64,000 nucleotides of DNA. Origin: Mesorhizobium onobrychidis (GTDB lineage Bacteria > Pseudomonadota > Alphaproteobacteria > Rhizobiales > Rhizobiaceae). How positions within the stretch are numbered: the stretch's first letter is position 1; every line of letters begins with the position of its first letter. This document shows, one piece after another, positions 27,274 through 35,892 of the stretch. Below the pieces are notes generated by a model. The model made no database searches and was not told the DNA's origin. It saw only the letters and a list, made by a program, of their open reading frames with translations. The DNA lies in NCBI RefSeq assembly GCF_024707545.1, contig NZ_CP062229.1, forward strand, positions 992,001 to 1,056,000. The letters run 5' to 3'. The translations under genes and the position numbers were made by a program.

Positions 27274-28144
27274 CGGCGCCTCCTTTCGCTTCGGCGATAC
27301 GGCCCGCGGCGCGATCCGCAGCCAGAGCCTGCGCCGTCAGTACCAGCAGCATGATGGCGATCAACGCCATCGCCAGTGCCGCGCCGAACGGCCAGTCATT
27401 GGCGGTCAGGAACTGGTCGTAGACGAGATTGCCGATCATCTGGAAGCGGCCGCCGCCGAGCAGTGCCGGTGTGACGAAATTGCCGATCGACAGCACGAAG
27501 ACGAAGACCGCCCCGGCGGCGATACCCGGCACCGTCAGTGGCAGGATGACCCGGCGAAATGTCGTCATGGCCGAGGCGCCGAGATCGCGCGATGCCTCCG
27601 CGAGCTCCGGATTGAGACGCGACAGCGGCGCGTAGCAGGCGAGGATGACGAAGGGCAGATAATTGTAGACCAGACCGGCAATGACGGCCCCTTCGGTATA
27701 GAGCATCGACGGCGGCTCGCCGGTGTAGCCGAACCAGCGCAAGAGCTGGGTGATCAGGCCTTCGCGGTTGAGCAGCACGATCCAGGCATAGGTGCGGATC
27801 AGGTAGTTGGACCAGAACGGCAGCACGGCGAAGAACAGGAACACCGGCTGCAGCCGGCGGGGTGCTGCCGCGATCGCATAGGCGGCGGCATAGCCGATCA
27901 CCACAGCGATCAGGGTTGCCGTACCGGCGATACGCGCCGAATTGAGGAAGATGCCGGCATAGAGCGGGTCGAACACCAGCCCGAAATTCTCGAGCGTGAA
28001 CGTGTATTCGATGCCGCCATAGATGCCGCGTCGGAAGAAGGCGAGCGCCAGCACCAGCGCGCATGGCACCACCATCAAGCCAGTAAGCCAGGCCAGCGCC
28101 GGCGCCATCAGCAAGGAGGAGCGGGAGGGGGCGAAAGATTTCAT
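27266..28144 (-). CDS. polyamine-type ABC importer permease (PotB-like), system 2
   Basis: A 292-residue BPD_transp_1 permease. The EAA loop is EASRDLGASAMTTFRRVILPLTVPG and the N-terminal half contains FWSNYLIRTYAWIVLLNREG, typical of PotB-type subunits. The region before its ATG is the end of the palindromic repeat at 28151-28308. On the minus strand the purine-rich repeat end (AGAGGGGGG) falls nine bases upstream of the ATG and is the only Shine-Dalgarno-like sequence available. Confidence 0.92.
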   Translation of the reverse strand: MKSFAPSRSSLLMAPALAWLTGLMVVPCALVLALAFFRRGIYGGIEYTFTLENFGLVFDPLYAGIFLNSARIAGTATLIAVVIGYAAAYAIAAAPRRLQPVFLFFAVLPFWSNYLIRTYAWIVLLNREGLITQLLRWFGYTGEPPSMLYTEGAVIAGLVYNYLPFVILACYAPLSRLNPELAEASRDLGASAMTTFRRVILPLTVPGIAAGAVFVFVLSIGNFVTPALLGGGRFQMIGNLVYDQFLTANDWPFGAALAMALIAIMLLVLTAQALAADRAAGRIAEAKGGADG

Positions 28145-28150
28145 TGAGGA

Positions 28151-28308
28151 GTACCCCCCTCTGGCCTGCCGGCCATCTCCCCCTCAAGGGGGGAGATTAG
28201 CTGCCCCAATGTCCCACTCACCTTCAAGCGTTGGAGATTGGCGAAAGCGGTGCCACGTCCAATCTCCCCCCTTGAGGGGGAGATGGCCGGCAGGCCAAAG
28301 GGGGGCGC
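28151..28308. repeat. Long intergenic palindromic element, copy 2
   Basis: About 158 bp. The left arm (CCCCCCTCTGGCCTGCCGG...) and the right arm (...CCGGCAGGCCAAAGGGGGG) are inverted complements over about 45 bp with one mismatch that I can see. Same structure as 23931-24091, with a different central 50-60 bp. It lies between the binding-protein gene (28349-29413) and the first permease gene of the same operon. Confidence 0.87.
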
Positions 28309-28348
28309 GAAGGAACGCAAGCCTGATTCCAGATGCCAGAACTGCCGA

Positions 28349-29413
28349 CTACTGCGCGGCCTTGATCTCGCTGACGATCTTCGAATAGTCGCGCTGGGCG
28401 TCGCCGACGTCGCGCAACTGCTCGAACTTGACCAGCTCGGCGACCGGCATGCCCATATTCGGGAACTTGGCGAGGAAATCCGCCGGCAGGCTTTCCATGG
28501 CCGGCTTGTTCGGCACCTTGTAGTCGATGTTCTGGGCTGCCCAGGCGTGGTTCTTGGCGTCCAGCATGAAGTTGATGAACTGGAAGGCGGCGTCCTTGTT
28601 CGCCGAGGCCTTCATCACCACCATCGTGTCGACCCACAGGTCCGAACCTTCCTTCGGGATCACATACTTGATCTCAGGATTCTCGGCGATGCCGTAATTG
28701 CACCAGCCATCCCATGCCTGCACCATCAGCGCCTCGCCCGAGACCAGCTTCGAATAGAAGGTGGTGTCGTCATAAGCGAGCAAGGTCTTCTTGGCCGAGA
28801 TCAGCAGGTCCTTGACCTCGGCGAGCTTGGCCGGATCGGTCTCGTTGACCGAATAGCCCTTGGCGAGCTGGCCGGCGGCAAGCAGCCACCGGTCGGTTGC
28901 CAGCATGGTGGTCTTGCCCTTGAGCGCATCGGACGGGGCGAGAAGATCGTTCCAGCTGGCCGGCTCAGTCTTGACCAGATCCGAGCGGTAGCAGAGGCCG
29001 GTGGTGCCCCAGGTGTAAGGCACGGAGAAATTGTTGCCGACGTCGTGGGGCAGCTTCGCCGCCTCGGGATAGAGATTGGCCAGGTTGGGGACCTTGGCGT
29101 GGTCGATCGTCTCGATCAGGCCGAGCTTGTTCAGCACTTCGGCGAAGGGCGAGGAGACAAAGACCACGTCATAGCCCTTGCCGCCCGAAGCGACGAGCTT
29201 GCCCATGATCTCCTCATTGGTTGCGTGAACGACAACCTCGCCGGAAACGCCGGTCGCTGCTTTGAAGGCGGCCATGGCATCCGGCGCCATGTAGCCGTCC
29301 CAGTTGGAAATGACGAGGTCGGCGGCGGCCGCCGGCGCCGACAGCGCCATGGCGAGGCCAAGAGCGATCGAGGATGCCTTTAACGAACGGTGCCGCAGGG
29401 TGGTGGCGGTCAT
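28349..29413 (-). CDS. polyamine-type ABC importer substrate-binding protein (PotD-like), system 2
   Basis: A 354-residue periplasmic binding protein with a Sec signal peptide (SIALGLAMALSAPAAAA). The mature part opens with LVISNWDGYMAPDAMAAF, and contains YTWGTTGLCYRSD and the ligand-site region VQAWDGWCNYGIAEN. GGGAG lies before the ATG at 29413. It is the first gene of the minus-strand operon that runs through permeases, ATPase, glycosyltransferase and cupins to the aldehyde dehydrogenase. Divergent from the GntR regulator. Confidence 0.92.
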   Translation of the reverse strand: MTATTLRHRSLKASSIALGLAMALSAPAAAADLVISNWDGYMAPDAMAAFKAATGVSGEVVVHATNEEIMGKLVASGGKGYDVVFVSSPFAEVLNKLGLIETIDHAKVPNLANLYPEAAKLPHDVGNNFSVPYTWGTTGLCYRSDLVKTEPASWNDLLAPSDALKGKTTMLATDRWLLAAGQLAKGYSVNETDPAKLAEVKDLLISAKKTLLAYDDTTFYSKLVSGEALMVQAWDGWCNYGIAENPEIKYVIPKEGSDLWVDTMVVMKASANKDAAFQFINFMLDAKNHAWAAQNIDYKVPNKPAMESLPADFLAKFPNMGMPVAELVKFEQLRDVGDAQRDYSKIVSEIKAAQ

Positions 29414-29517
29414 GACAGACTCCCATTCTGGTTGATCGTCGAATTCAATCAATCGTCGGACCAGCGCTTGCGATCATGCCGCCGCTTCGATCCTGTTCCC
29501 CGGTCTTTTTTGTTGCC

Positions 29518-29559
29518 GATTGACGGCACAGTACTATTGCAGAAAAAAGTACGTCAATC
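29518..29559. promoter_or_regulatory. Dyad between divergent importer and GntR genes
   Basis: GATTGACG (29518-29525) and CGTCAATC (29552-29559) form a perfect 8-bp inverted repeat with a 26-base spacer. The spacer holds two GTAC tetramers (29531 and 29549) and an A-rich run. Position between two divergent genes suggests an operator for the GntR protein. Confidence 0.4.
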
Positions 29560-29651
29560 CATAATTTGCCAGATCGCTGCGAAATCGCCGATTGTGTCTA
29601 CAAGGGCGATCGGTCAAACCGCGGCGGTAAGGCCCGTTCACGAGAACCACC

Positions 29652-30590
29652 ATGCAAGCCGTTGCCAGACGACCACGTACCAACCATCTCGATCTCGCTC
29701 AGCGCATTCTCGATGTGGCCCGCCAACGCGGCTTCGAGGCCGGCGCTCATCTCCCGGAACAGCAGATCGCTTCTCTCTGCAACGTCTCGCGAACCCCGGT
29801 GCGGGCAGCGTTGCGCCTGCTCACCGAAAAAGGCGTGGTGCGCTGGGAAGCTGAATCCGGCTATCGGCTGGCCGTCGACCTCACCAACCAGGCGACCGTT
29901 GCCGCCGACCTGCCGAGCGCCGAAGAAGACGAACTCGCGGAGATGATCCTGCGCGACCGGTCGGCGCGCCGACTGGATCAGACGGTGACCATCGGCGCGC
30001 TGATGCGGCGGTATGATGCCGAGCGGAAGACGGTACTAAAAGCGCTAAAGAAACTGACAGATGAAAATCTTCTGGACCGGGCACCGGGACAGGCCTGGCT
30101 GTTCAGGCGGGCGCCTGACGATCCAGAGGCACAAGGGGAAAGCTACGAGTTCCGCCTGCTGCTCGAACCCGCCGCCATTCTGGCGCCTGGCTTTCGGCTG
30201 GACGGGACCCGCGCGGCAGCCTTGCGCCAGGGCATGGAAACACTGCTGGCGCTGCCCGACGCCGCGTTCGATATCAGAGAGTTCCAGCGGCTGGACATCG
30301 ATTTTCACGGCATGATCGCCGACGGCGCCGCCAATCGGTTCGTCACCGACGCGCTGTCCGATCATCTCAGGCTGCGCCGGCTGCCGGGGACTTATGCCGG
30401 CGTCAACGTCTTCCGGCTGAAGCAATCGCTGCGCGAGCACCTGACCATACTCGACCAATTGGAAAGCCGGCAGTATGAGGTTGCAGCCGATCTGCTTCGC
30501 GTCCACCTGCGGTTGTCCCGCAGTCAGCGGCCGCAGGCGGCCAGTCGCGGGGCCCCCGCATTGTTCGGCATGATCAGCCGGCCGGAATAA
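29652..30590 (+). CDS. GntR/FCD-family transcriptional regulator with two winged-helix domains
   Basis: The 312-residue protein starts with a GntR winged helix (LPEQQIASLCNVSRTPVRAALRLLTEKGVV, residues about 10-75). A second winged-helix-like segment follows (TIGALMRRYDAERKTVLKALKKLTDENLL, about 100-155), then an all-helical FCD-type effector domain (EFRLLLEPAAIL to LRVHLRLS). Most GntR/FadR proteins have only one DNA-binding domain. It precedes the second glycosyltransferase gene by 8 bases, so it is the first gene of that operon, and probably controls the divergent importer 2 as well. Effector unknown. Confidence 0.85.
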   Translation: MQAVARRPRTNHLDLAQRILDVARQRGFEAGAHLPEQQIASLCNVSRTPVRAALRLLTEKGVVRWEAESGYRLAVDLTNQATVAADLPSAEEDELAEMILRDRSARRLDQTVTIGALMRRYDAERKTVLKALKKLTDENLLDRAPGQAWLFRRAPDDPEAQGESYEFRLLLEPAAILAPGFRLDGTRAAALRQGMETLLALPDAAFDIREFQRLDIDFHGMIADGAANRFVTDALSDHLRLRRLPGTYAGVNVFRLKQSLREHLTILDQLESRQYEVAADLLRVHLRLSRSQRPQAASRGAPALFGMISRPE

Positions 30591-30598
30591 CGAGGAAC

Positions 30599-31879
30599 AT
30601 GCGCAAAGCCAGCCCGACCATCGCGCTGTTTCCCGAAGCGAGCTTCGGCGCCGCGCTCAATTGCGTCGGCATCGCACAGGCCTTGCGCGCCCGTGGCGCC
30701 CGGCCGGTGTTCATCTGTCACGCCGGCTTTTCCGGCGTGTTCGCCGACTATGGTTTTCAGGAATACCAGTTGCCGACCGACGATCCGCTGACCGACAGCG
30801 AACGCCAGAGCTACTGGCAGGCTTTCGTGCGCCGGCATCTGCCGCATTTCAGGCTGAGCCCGATAGACCAGCTCGAAACCTATGTCGCGCCGACCTGGGA
30901 AGCGATCGTCGATACCGCCGTCGATGCCGAGGCGCCGCTGCGCCAATTGCTGGCCAGGCTGAAGCCGGACGCGGTGGTGCTCGATAATGTCATTATGTTC
31001 CCGGCGCTGGCTGCCGCCGGCTGCCCATGGGTGCGAGTCGTCTCCTGCGCCGAAACCGAGCTGCCCGACGCCGATGTGCCGCCCTATCTGTCCGGTCTCG
31101 CCGCCGACGACCCGTGCCGCGACGCCTTCGAGGCGCGCTACCTGGCAGCGGTCGCTCCGGCCCATGACCGGTTCAACCGGCTTCGGGCAGACGCCGGTCT
31201 TGCGCCCTTGCCGAAGGGGCTTTTTCTCGAAGCTTCGCCGGACCTCAATTTGCTGCTGACCCCGACGATCGTGCGCAGGCAGCGCGCCGAGCCGCTCGAC
31301 CCGGCCCGCTTCGTCTATCTCGAAGGCTGTGTCCGCTCGGAAGGGCCGTTCGACGTGCCGGTCTTTCCGCGCAATGACGGGCCGCTGGTCTATCTCAGCT
31401 TCGGCAGCCTCGGCGCCATGGATGTTGGCCTGATCGAACGCATGCTCGCCGTGTTCGACCGGCTTCCGGCCCGCTTCATCGTCAACGCCGGCGGTCTGCG
31501 CGACACCTATCGCGCGGTTCCGGACAATGTCTATCTCGACGCCTGGTTTCCGCAGCCGTCGGTCGTCGCGAAATCCGACCTCTTCATCCATCACGGCGGC
31601 AACAACAGCTTTTGCGAAGCGCTGCGTTTCGGCGTGCCGTCGCTGATCATGCCCTATTGCTGGGACGGGCATGACAACGCCCGACGCGCCGAGGAAACCG
31701 GCGTTGGCCGCCACATCAGCCGCGACGGCTGGAGCGACGATGAACTGGAAAACGCCGTCCTTGGCCTAATGGCCGACGGCGAAATGCGCTTTCGCCTCAA
31801 GGAGAATGCGGCCACCATGGCACGGGCGCCGGGAACCGAAATCGCCGCCGAAGCTATTCTCGCCCTCGTAAGGACGTGA
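30599..31879 (+). CDS. MGT/UGT-type glycosyltransferase 2 (GT1 family), paralogue of glycosyltransferase 1
   Basis: A 426-residue GT-B enzyme closely similar in length and motifs to 24118-25392: ALFPEASFGAALNCVGIAQAL at the start, LVYLSFGSLGAMD, DAWFPQPSVV and IHHGGNNSFCEALRFGVPSLIMPYCWDGHDNA. The shared block covers the nucleotide-sugar site. It lies between the GntR gene and a glutamine-synthetase-like gene, so it probably acts on the same class of compound as the gamma-glutamyl ligase. The acceptor and donor cannot be told from sequence. Confidence 0.88.
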   Translation: MRKASPTIALFPEASFGAALNCVGIAQALRARGARPVFICHAGFSGVFADYGFQEYQLPTDDPLTDSERQSYWQAFVRRHLPHFRLSPIDQLETYVAPTWEAIVDTAVDAEAPLRQLLARLKPDAVVLDNVIMFPALAAAGCPWVRVVSCAETELPDADVPPYLSGLAADDPCRDAFEARYLAAVAPAHDRFNRLRADAGLAPLPKGLFLEASPDLNLLLTPTIVRRQRAEPLDPARFVYLEGCVRSEGPFDVPVFPRNDGPLVYLSFGSLGAMDVGLIERMLAVFDRLPARFIVNAGGLRDTYRAVPDNVYLDAWFPQPSVVAKSDLFIHHGGNNSFCEALRFGVPSLIMPYCWDGHDNARRAEETGVGRHISRDGWSDDELENAVLGLMADGEMRFRLKENAATMARAPGTEIAAEAILALVRT

Positions 31880-31883
31880 CCTG

Positions 31884-33269
31884 ATGCTCAACACAACGAC
31901 ACCGGATGCACCGCAAATGACCCCGACGGACGATCCGAAAACATGGCTGGAACAGCACGCCATCAGCGAGATCGAGTGCCTGGTGCCGGATGTGAACGGC
32001 GTGTTGCGCGGCAAGGCCTTGCCGACGGCCAAGTTCCTGAAGTCGCTCGAGGACCGCGCGCTCTATTTGCCGAGCAGCGCCTTCCTGGTCTGCATAGACG
32101 GCCGCTATTCCGGTTCCAACGACGAGGGCTTCGGCTATCAGGACCCCGACATGCGGATGGTGCCGGATATCGCGACGCTCTGCCTTGCGCCCGGCGCCGG
32201 AGCAGGCAGGGCCTATGTCTTCGCCGATGCGTTTCACATGGACGACCGGCCGTGGATGGCCTCGCCGCGTCATGTGTTGAGGGCCGTGCTTGATCTCTAC
32301 CGCCAGCGGGGATGGCGGGCAGTAGTCGCGCCGGAGCTCGAATTCTACCTGACCGCGCCCAATCCCGATCCCGATCGGCCGTTGGTCGCGCCGGTCGGGC
32401 GCAATGGCCGCTCCGAAACCGTGCAGCACCCCTATGACATGGCGGCGCTGGAGGAATTCGAGCCTGTGATCCAGCGGCTTTACGACTATGCCGCAAAGGC
32501 CGGGCTGCCGCTCGACACGTTGATCCATGAATCGGGCACGGCGCAGCTCGAGATCAATTTCCTGCATGGCGACGCGCTGCCGCTGGCAGACAAGGTGCTG
32601 CTGTTCAAGCGAATGACGCGCCAGGCCGCGCAGGAATATGGCATGCATGCGACCTTCATGGCCAAGCCGATCGCTGCACAAGCCGGCAGCTCCATGCATC
32701 TCCACATGTCGGTCATCGACGAGGCGGGAAATACGCTGTTCGCCGGGCGCGACGATGCCGATACCGCAATGTTCGGGCATTTCATCGGCGGCCTGCAGAA
32801 ATACATTCCGGAGGTGATGCCGCTGTTTGCGCCGAACGTGAATTCGTTCCGTCGCATCCGGCCGAACCACAGCGCCCCCGCCAACATCGAGTGGTCGCAT
32901 GACAATCGCTCCTGCGGCCTGCGCGTGCCGGCCGGCGGGCGGGCCGCGCGGCGGGTGGAAAACCGGCTGCCCGGCGCCGACGCCAATCCCTATCTGGCGA
33001 TGGCCGGCTCGCTGCTCTGCGGCTATCTCGGCGTCGAGGAAAAGCTGTCGCGTTCGCCCGAGGCATCGGGCAATGCCTATCGCAGCAAGAGCACGCTGCC
33101 CAAAACCATGGAGGAGGCGCTCGAACGCTTCGCTGCGTGCAGCCCAGTTCGGGAGTTGCTCGGCGAGGATTTCTTCCAGACCTATCTGCGCGTCAAGAGC
33201 GTCGAGCTCGACCTGTTCCAGAGCGTCGTCACGAGCTGGGAACGGGATCACCTGCTGCTCAAGGTTTGA
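31884..33269 (+). CDS. glutamine-synthetase-like gamma-glutamyl-amine ligase (PuuA-like)
   Basis: A 461-residue member of the GS superfamily. Metal and substrate motifs are APELEFYL, HESGTAQLEINF, GSSMHLHMS, RPNHSAPANIEWS, NRSCGLRVP and RRVENRLPGADANPYL. The GSI adenylylation loop and the usual central channel motif are not obvious, as in gamma-glutamylpolyamine and gamma-glutamylmethylamide ligases. Such enzymes attach glutamate to an amine using ATP. AAGGA lies nine bases before the ATG at 31884; a second ATG at 31917 is possible. The FAD oxidase gene follows directly, the same order as in puuA-puuB type pathways. Confidence 0.87.
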   Translation: MLNTTTPDAPQMTPTDDPKTWLEQHAISEIECLVPDVNGVLRGKALPTAKFLKSLEDRALYLPSSAFLVCIDGRYSGSNDEGFGYQDPDMRMVPDIATLCLAPGAGAGRAYVFADAFHMDDRPWMASPRHVLRAVLDLYRQRGWRAVVAPELEFYLTAPNPDPDRPLVAPVGRNGRSETVQHPYDMAALEEFEPVIQRLYDYAAKAGLPLDTLIHESGTAQLEINFLHGDALPLADKVLLFKRMTRQAAQEYGMHATFMAKPIAAQAGSSMHLHMSVIDEAGNTLFAGRDDADTAMFGHFIGGLQKYIPEVMPLFAPNVNSFRRIRPNHSAPANIEWSHDNRSCGLRVPAGGRAARRVENRLPGADANPYLAMAGSLLCGYLGVEEKLSRSPEASGNAYRSKSTLPKTMEEALERFAACSPVRELLGEDFFQTYLRVKSVELDLFQSVVTSWERDHLLLKV

Positions 33270-33271
33270 CT

Positions 33272-34573
33272 ATGAGCTTCGATTCTGGGGGCTTCAACTC
33301 CGGCCTGGATATCGGCAAGTCCTATTATGTCGCGACGGCCAATCCGGCTCCGGATCATCCGGCGCTGCAGGGCGACGTCGACGCCGACCTGGTGGTGGTC
33401 GGCGGCGGCTGTACCGGCCTGTCCGCAGCCCTTCATGCGGCCGAGCGCGGGCTGAAGGTCGTGCTCTTGGAAGGCGGCAAGATCGGCTGGGGGGCGTCGG
33501 GGCGCAATGGCGGCCAGATCATCCCCGGCCTGCGCAAGGGCGCCAAGGGTCTGGTCAAGCTTTATGGGCCCGAACGGGCGCGGGCGCTGTTCGATCTCGC
33601 CTTCGAGGCGCGCGGGCTGGTGCTAGACCTGATCGAGCGCCATGAAATCGATTGCGACCTTCGGCTCACCGGGCATCTGGCCGGTGCGGTCAACGCCTCC
33701 GACCTGCGCGACCTCGAAGAAGAGGCCGAGTGCCTTGCCAGCGTAATGAATTTTCATGATGTCGAGATGCTGTCGGCAGCGCAGGCGCGTGGAATGGTGA
33801 ACACGCCCTATCACGGCGCGATGTACGAGAAGCTCGGCGGCCATATGCATCCGCTGAACTACACGCTGGGTCTTGCCCGCGCCGCGGCAGCGGCGGGCGT
33901 CACCATCCATGAGAATTCGGTGGCGCTGCGGCTGGAGCGGGAACCTGCCATCAAGGTTTCGACGGCCAAGGGCTCGGTCCGGGCCAGGCATGTCGTGCTG
34001 GCGGGCGATGCGCTGCTCCAGGGGCTCGAGCCGCGCGTCAACAGCCGCATCATGCCGGTCGGCAACTACATCGTCGCGACCGAGCCGCTGGATGACACCA
34101 GCGACGTCATCCCAAGCAATGTCGCCGTTTCCGACACACGCTTCGTCGTCAACTACTACCGGCTGTCGGCGGACGGCCGCCTGCTGTTCGGCGGTGGCGA
34201 GCGCTACACGCCGTCGCCGCCCGCAGACATTGCCGGCTTCGTGCGGCCGCATATGGAAAAGACCTTTCCGCAATTGCGCGGCCGCCGCATCGATCATGCC
34301 TGGGGCGGGCTCGTCTCGGTGACGACATCGCGCCTGCCGGATGTCGGCCACTATGGCGAGGTCTATTTTGCGCATGGCTATTCCGGCAAGGGCGTGATCC
34401 TGTCGACGCTGTCGGGAAAGCTGCTTGCCGAGGCGATCACCGGCGATACTTCGCGGCTCGATCTGTTTTCGACGCTGAGGCCAATGCCGTTTCCCGGCGG
34501 CACTGCGCTGCGCGGCCCGCTCTATGTGCTCGGCATGCTCTGGTACGCCATGCGCGATCGCATCAAGCATTGA
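33272..34573 (+). CDS. DAO-family FAD-dependent oxidoreductase (PuuB-like)
   Basis: A 433-residue flavoprotein of the D-amino-acid-oxidase superfamily. The FAD site VVVGGGCTGLSAALHAAERG is followed by GWGASGRNGGQIIPGL, the motif seen in gamma-glutamylputrescine oxidases. Later come GNYIVATEPL, GERYTP and the C-terminal FAD-contact motif YFAHGYSGKGVILSTLSGKLLAEAI. It would oxidise an amine or gamma-glutamyl-amine to an aldehyde with release of ammonia and peroxide. The start at 33272 lies two bases after the GS-like stop. Confidence 0.9.
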   Translation: MSFDSGGFNSGLDIGKSYYVATANPAPDHPALQGDVDADLVVVGGGCTGLSAALHAAERGLKVVLLEGGKIGWGASGRNGGQIIPGLRKGAKGLVKLYGPERARALFDLAFEARGLVLDLIERHEIDCDLRLTGHLAGAVNASDLRDLEEEAECLASVMNFHDVEMLSAAQARGMVNTPYHGAMYEKLGGHMHPLNYTLGLARAAAAAGVTIHENSVALRLEREPAIKVSTAKGSVRARHVVLAGDALLQGLEPRVNSRIMPVGNYIVATEPLDDTSDVIPSNVAVSDTRFVVNYYRLSADGRLLFGGGERYTPSPPADIAGFVRPHMEKTFPQLRGRRIDHAWGGLVSVTTSRLPDVGHYGEVYFAHGYSGKGVILSTLSGKLLAEAITGDTSRLDLFSTLRPMPFPGGTALRGPLYVLGMLWYAMRDRIKH

Positions 34574-34743
34574 TCGCAAGCGATCCACTGCCGCCGTGGT
34601 TTTGCGACGGAGGGCGCCCAGCCGCAGCTTCCTGCCGGCAAATTTGACCATGTGGACAAAGGTGGGGCTCCGTTCCATAGTTCCCTCGCTGATAGTTCAA
34701 AGAAACAGCCGGCTCGACACGGCGCCAATCAGAGGGGCATGCA

Positions 34744-35775
34744 ATGGAAAACGGGAAGAGCAAAATCCAATCGAAACGCGAAGGACTTTCGCGGCGCAAT
34801 TTGCTGGAACTCGGCGCGCTCGGCCTGGCGGCAGCCATGCTGCCGGGCAGTGCCTTGGCGCAGGACAAGAAGCTGAAGGTGGCGGCGATCTTCGCCACGC
34901 CGACCGAGGAGCCATGGGTCCACCAGATCCATGTCGCCCTGCAGAGGGCCGAGAAGGAACTCGGCATCGAATACAAATGGTCGGAGAAGGTGCAGACGGC
35001 GGATTTCAGCCGCGTCATGCGCGAATATGCGCAAGGCGGCTATGAGCTGGTAATGGGCGATGCTTTCGCCGCCGAGCGCGAATCCCGCCGCACCGCCAAG
35101 CAGTTTCCGAAGGTCGCCTTCCTGTTCGGCTCCGGCGCCGGACCGGCCGAGCCGAATTTCGCAGTCTTCGACAACTGGATCCACGAGCCGGCCTATCTCT
35201 CCGGGCTGATCGCCGGAAAGATGTCGAAATCAGGCACGATCGGCGCCGTCGCGGCGATGGGCATTCCGGAAGTGAACCGGTTGGTCAATGCCTTCTTTGC
35301 CGGCGCCCGGGAGGTCAATCCTGATATCAAGAGAAAGGTCGCTTTCATCGGCTCTTTCTTCGACCCGCCAAAGGCCAAGGAAGCCGCTATCGCCCAGATC
35401 GACGCCGGCGTCGACGTGATCTATGCCGAACGTTTCGGCGTCATCGAAGCGGCGGTCGAGAGGAAGATCCTCGCCATCTCCAACATGTCCGACCAGTCCA
35501 ACCTCGGCCCGGACACCGTGATCACCGGCCCGGTTTGGGACATGTACCCGACGGTCGAGCACGCTATCAAGCTGGTCAAGGCCGGTGTCTTCACCGCGCA
35601 GGATTACGGCGATTTCTCGCGCATGGCCAAGGGGGGCTCCTTTCTGGCGCCGTATCACAAGTTCGACAAGACGCTGCCCGCCGACGTCAAGGAACTGGTC
35701 GAGAAGAAAAAGGCCGAAATCCTCGACGGCAATTTCCGCGTCGACGTCGACGAGGACACGCCGGTTTCGGATTGA
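34744..35775 (+). CDS. BMP-family (nucleoside-type) ABC importer substrate-binding protein
   Basis: A 343-residue basic-membrane-protein family binding protein. The N-terminal twin-arginine-like segment (LSRRNLLELGALGL) leads to a cleavage site at ALAQ. Mature features are AAIFATPTEEPWVHQIH, VMGDAFAAERESRRTAKQFP, GLIAGKMSKSG and GPVWDMYPTVEHAIKL. BMP proteins bind purine nucleosides or related compounds in known cases. AGAGGGG lies six bases before the ATG. The 170 bp before it hold no gene; the following 117 bp hold a collapsed palindromic repeat. Confidence 0.92.
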   Translation: MENGKSKIQSKREGLSRRNLLELGALGLAAAMLPGSALAQDKKLKVAAIFATPTEEPWVHQIHVALQRAEKELGIEYKWSEKVQTADFSRVMREYAQGGYELVMGDAFAAERESRRTAKQFPKVAFLFGSGAGPAEPNFAVFDNWIHEPAYLSGLIAGKMSKSGTIGAVAAMGIPEVNRLVNAFFAGAREVNPDIKRKVAFIGSFFDPPKAKEAAIAQIDAGVDVIYAERFGVIEAAVERKILAISNMSDQSNLGPDTVITGPVWDMYPTVEHAIKLVKAGVFTAQDYGDFSRMAKGGSFLAPYHKFDKTLPADVKELVEKKKAEILDGNFRVDVDEDTPVSD

Positions 35776-35803
35776 GTGCTGTCTCTTGGGGTCTGGCGCT
35801 TGT

Positions 35804-35837
35804 CGCCCCCCTCTGGCCTGCCGGCCAGAGGGGGGCG
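35804..35837. repeat. Collapsed palindromic repeat: 15-bp perfect hairpin
   Basis: CGCCCCCCTCTGGCC (35804-35818), loop TGCC, and its exact complement (35823-35837). The sequence equals the outer ends of the long elements at 23931 and 28151 joined directly, with the inner hairpins and centre missing. It sits between the BMP binding-protein gene and the ATPase gene and could stabilise the 3' end of the binding-protein message or attenuate downstream transcription. Confidence 0.85.
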
Positions 35838-35892
35838 CAGCGCATCCCCGGTCAAAGCTGAATCGTAGAGCCAATCCCGATCAGGAGTACCT

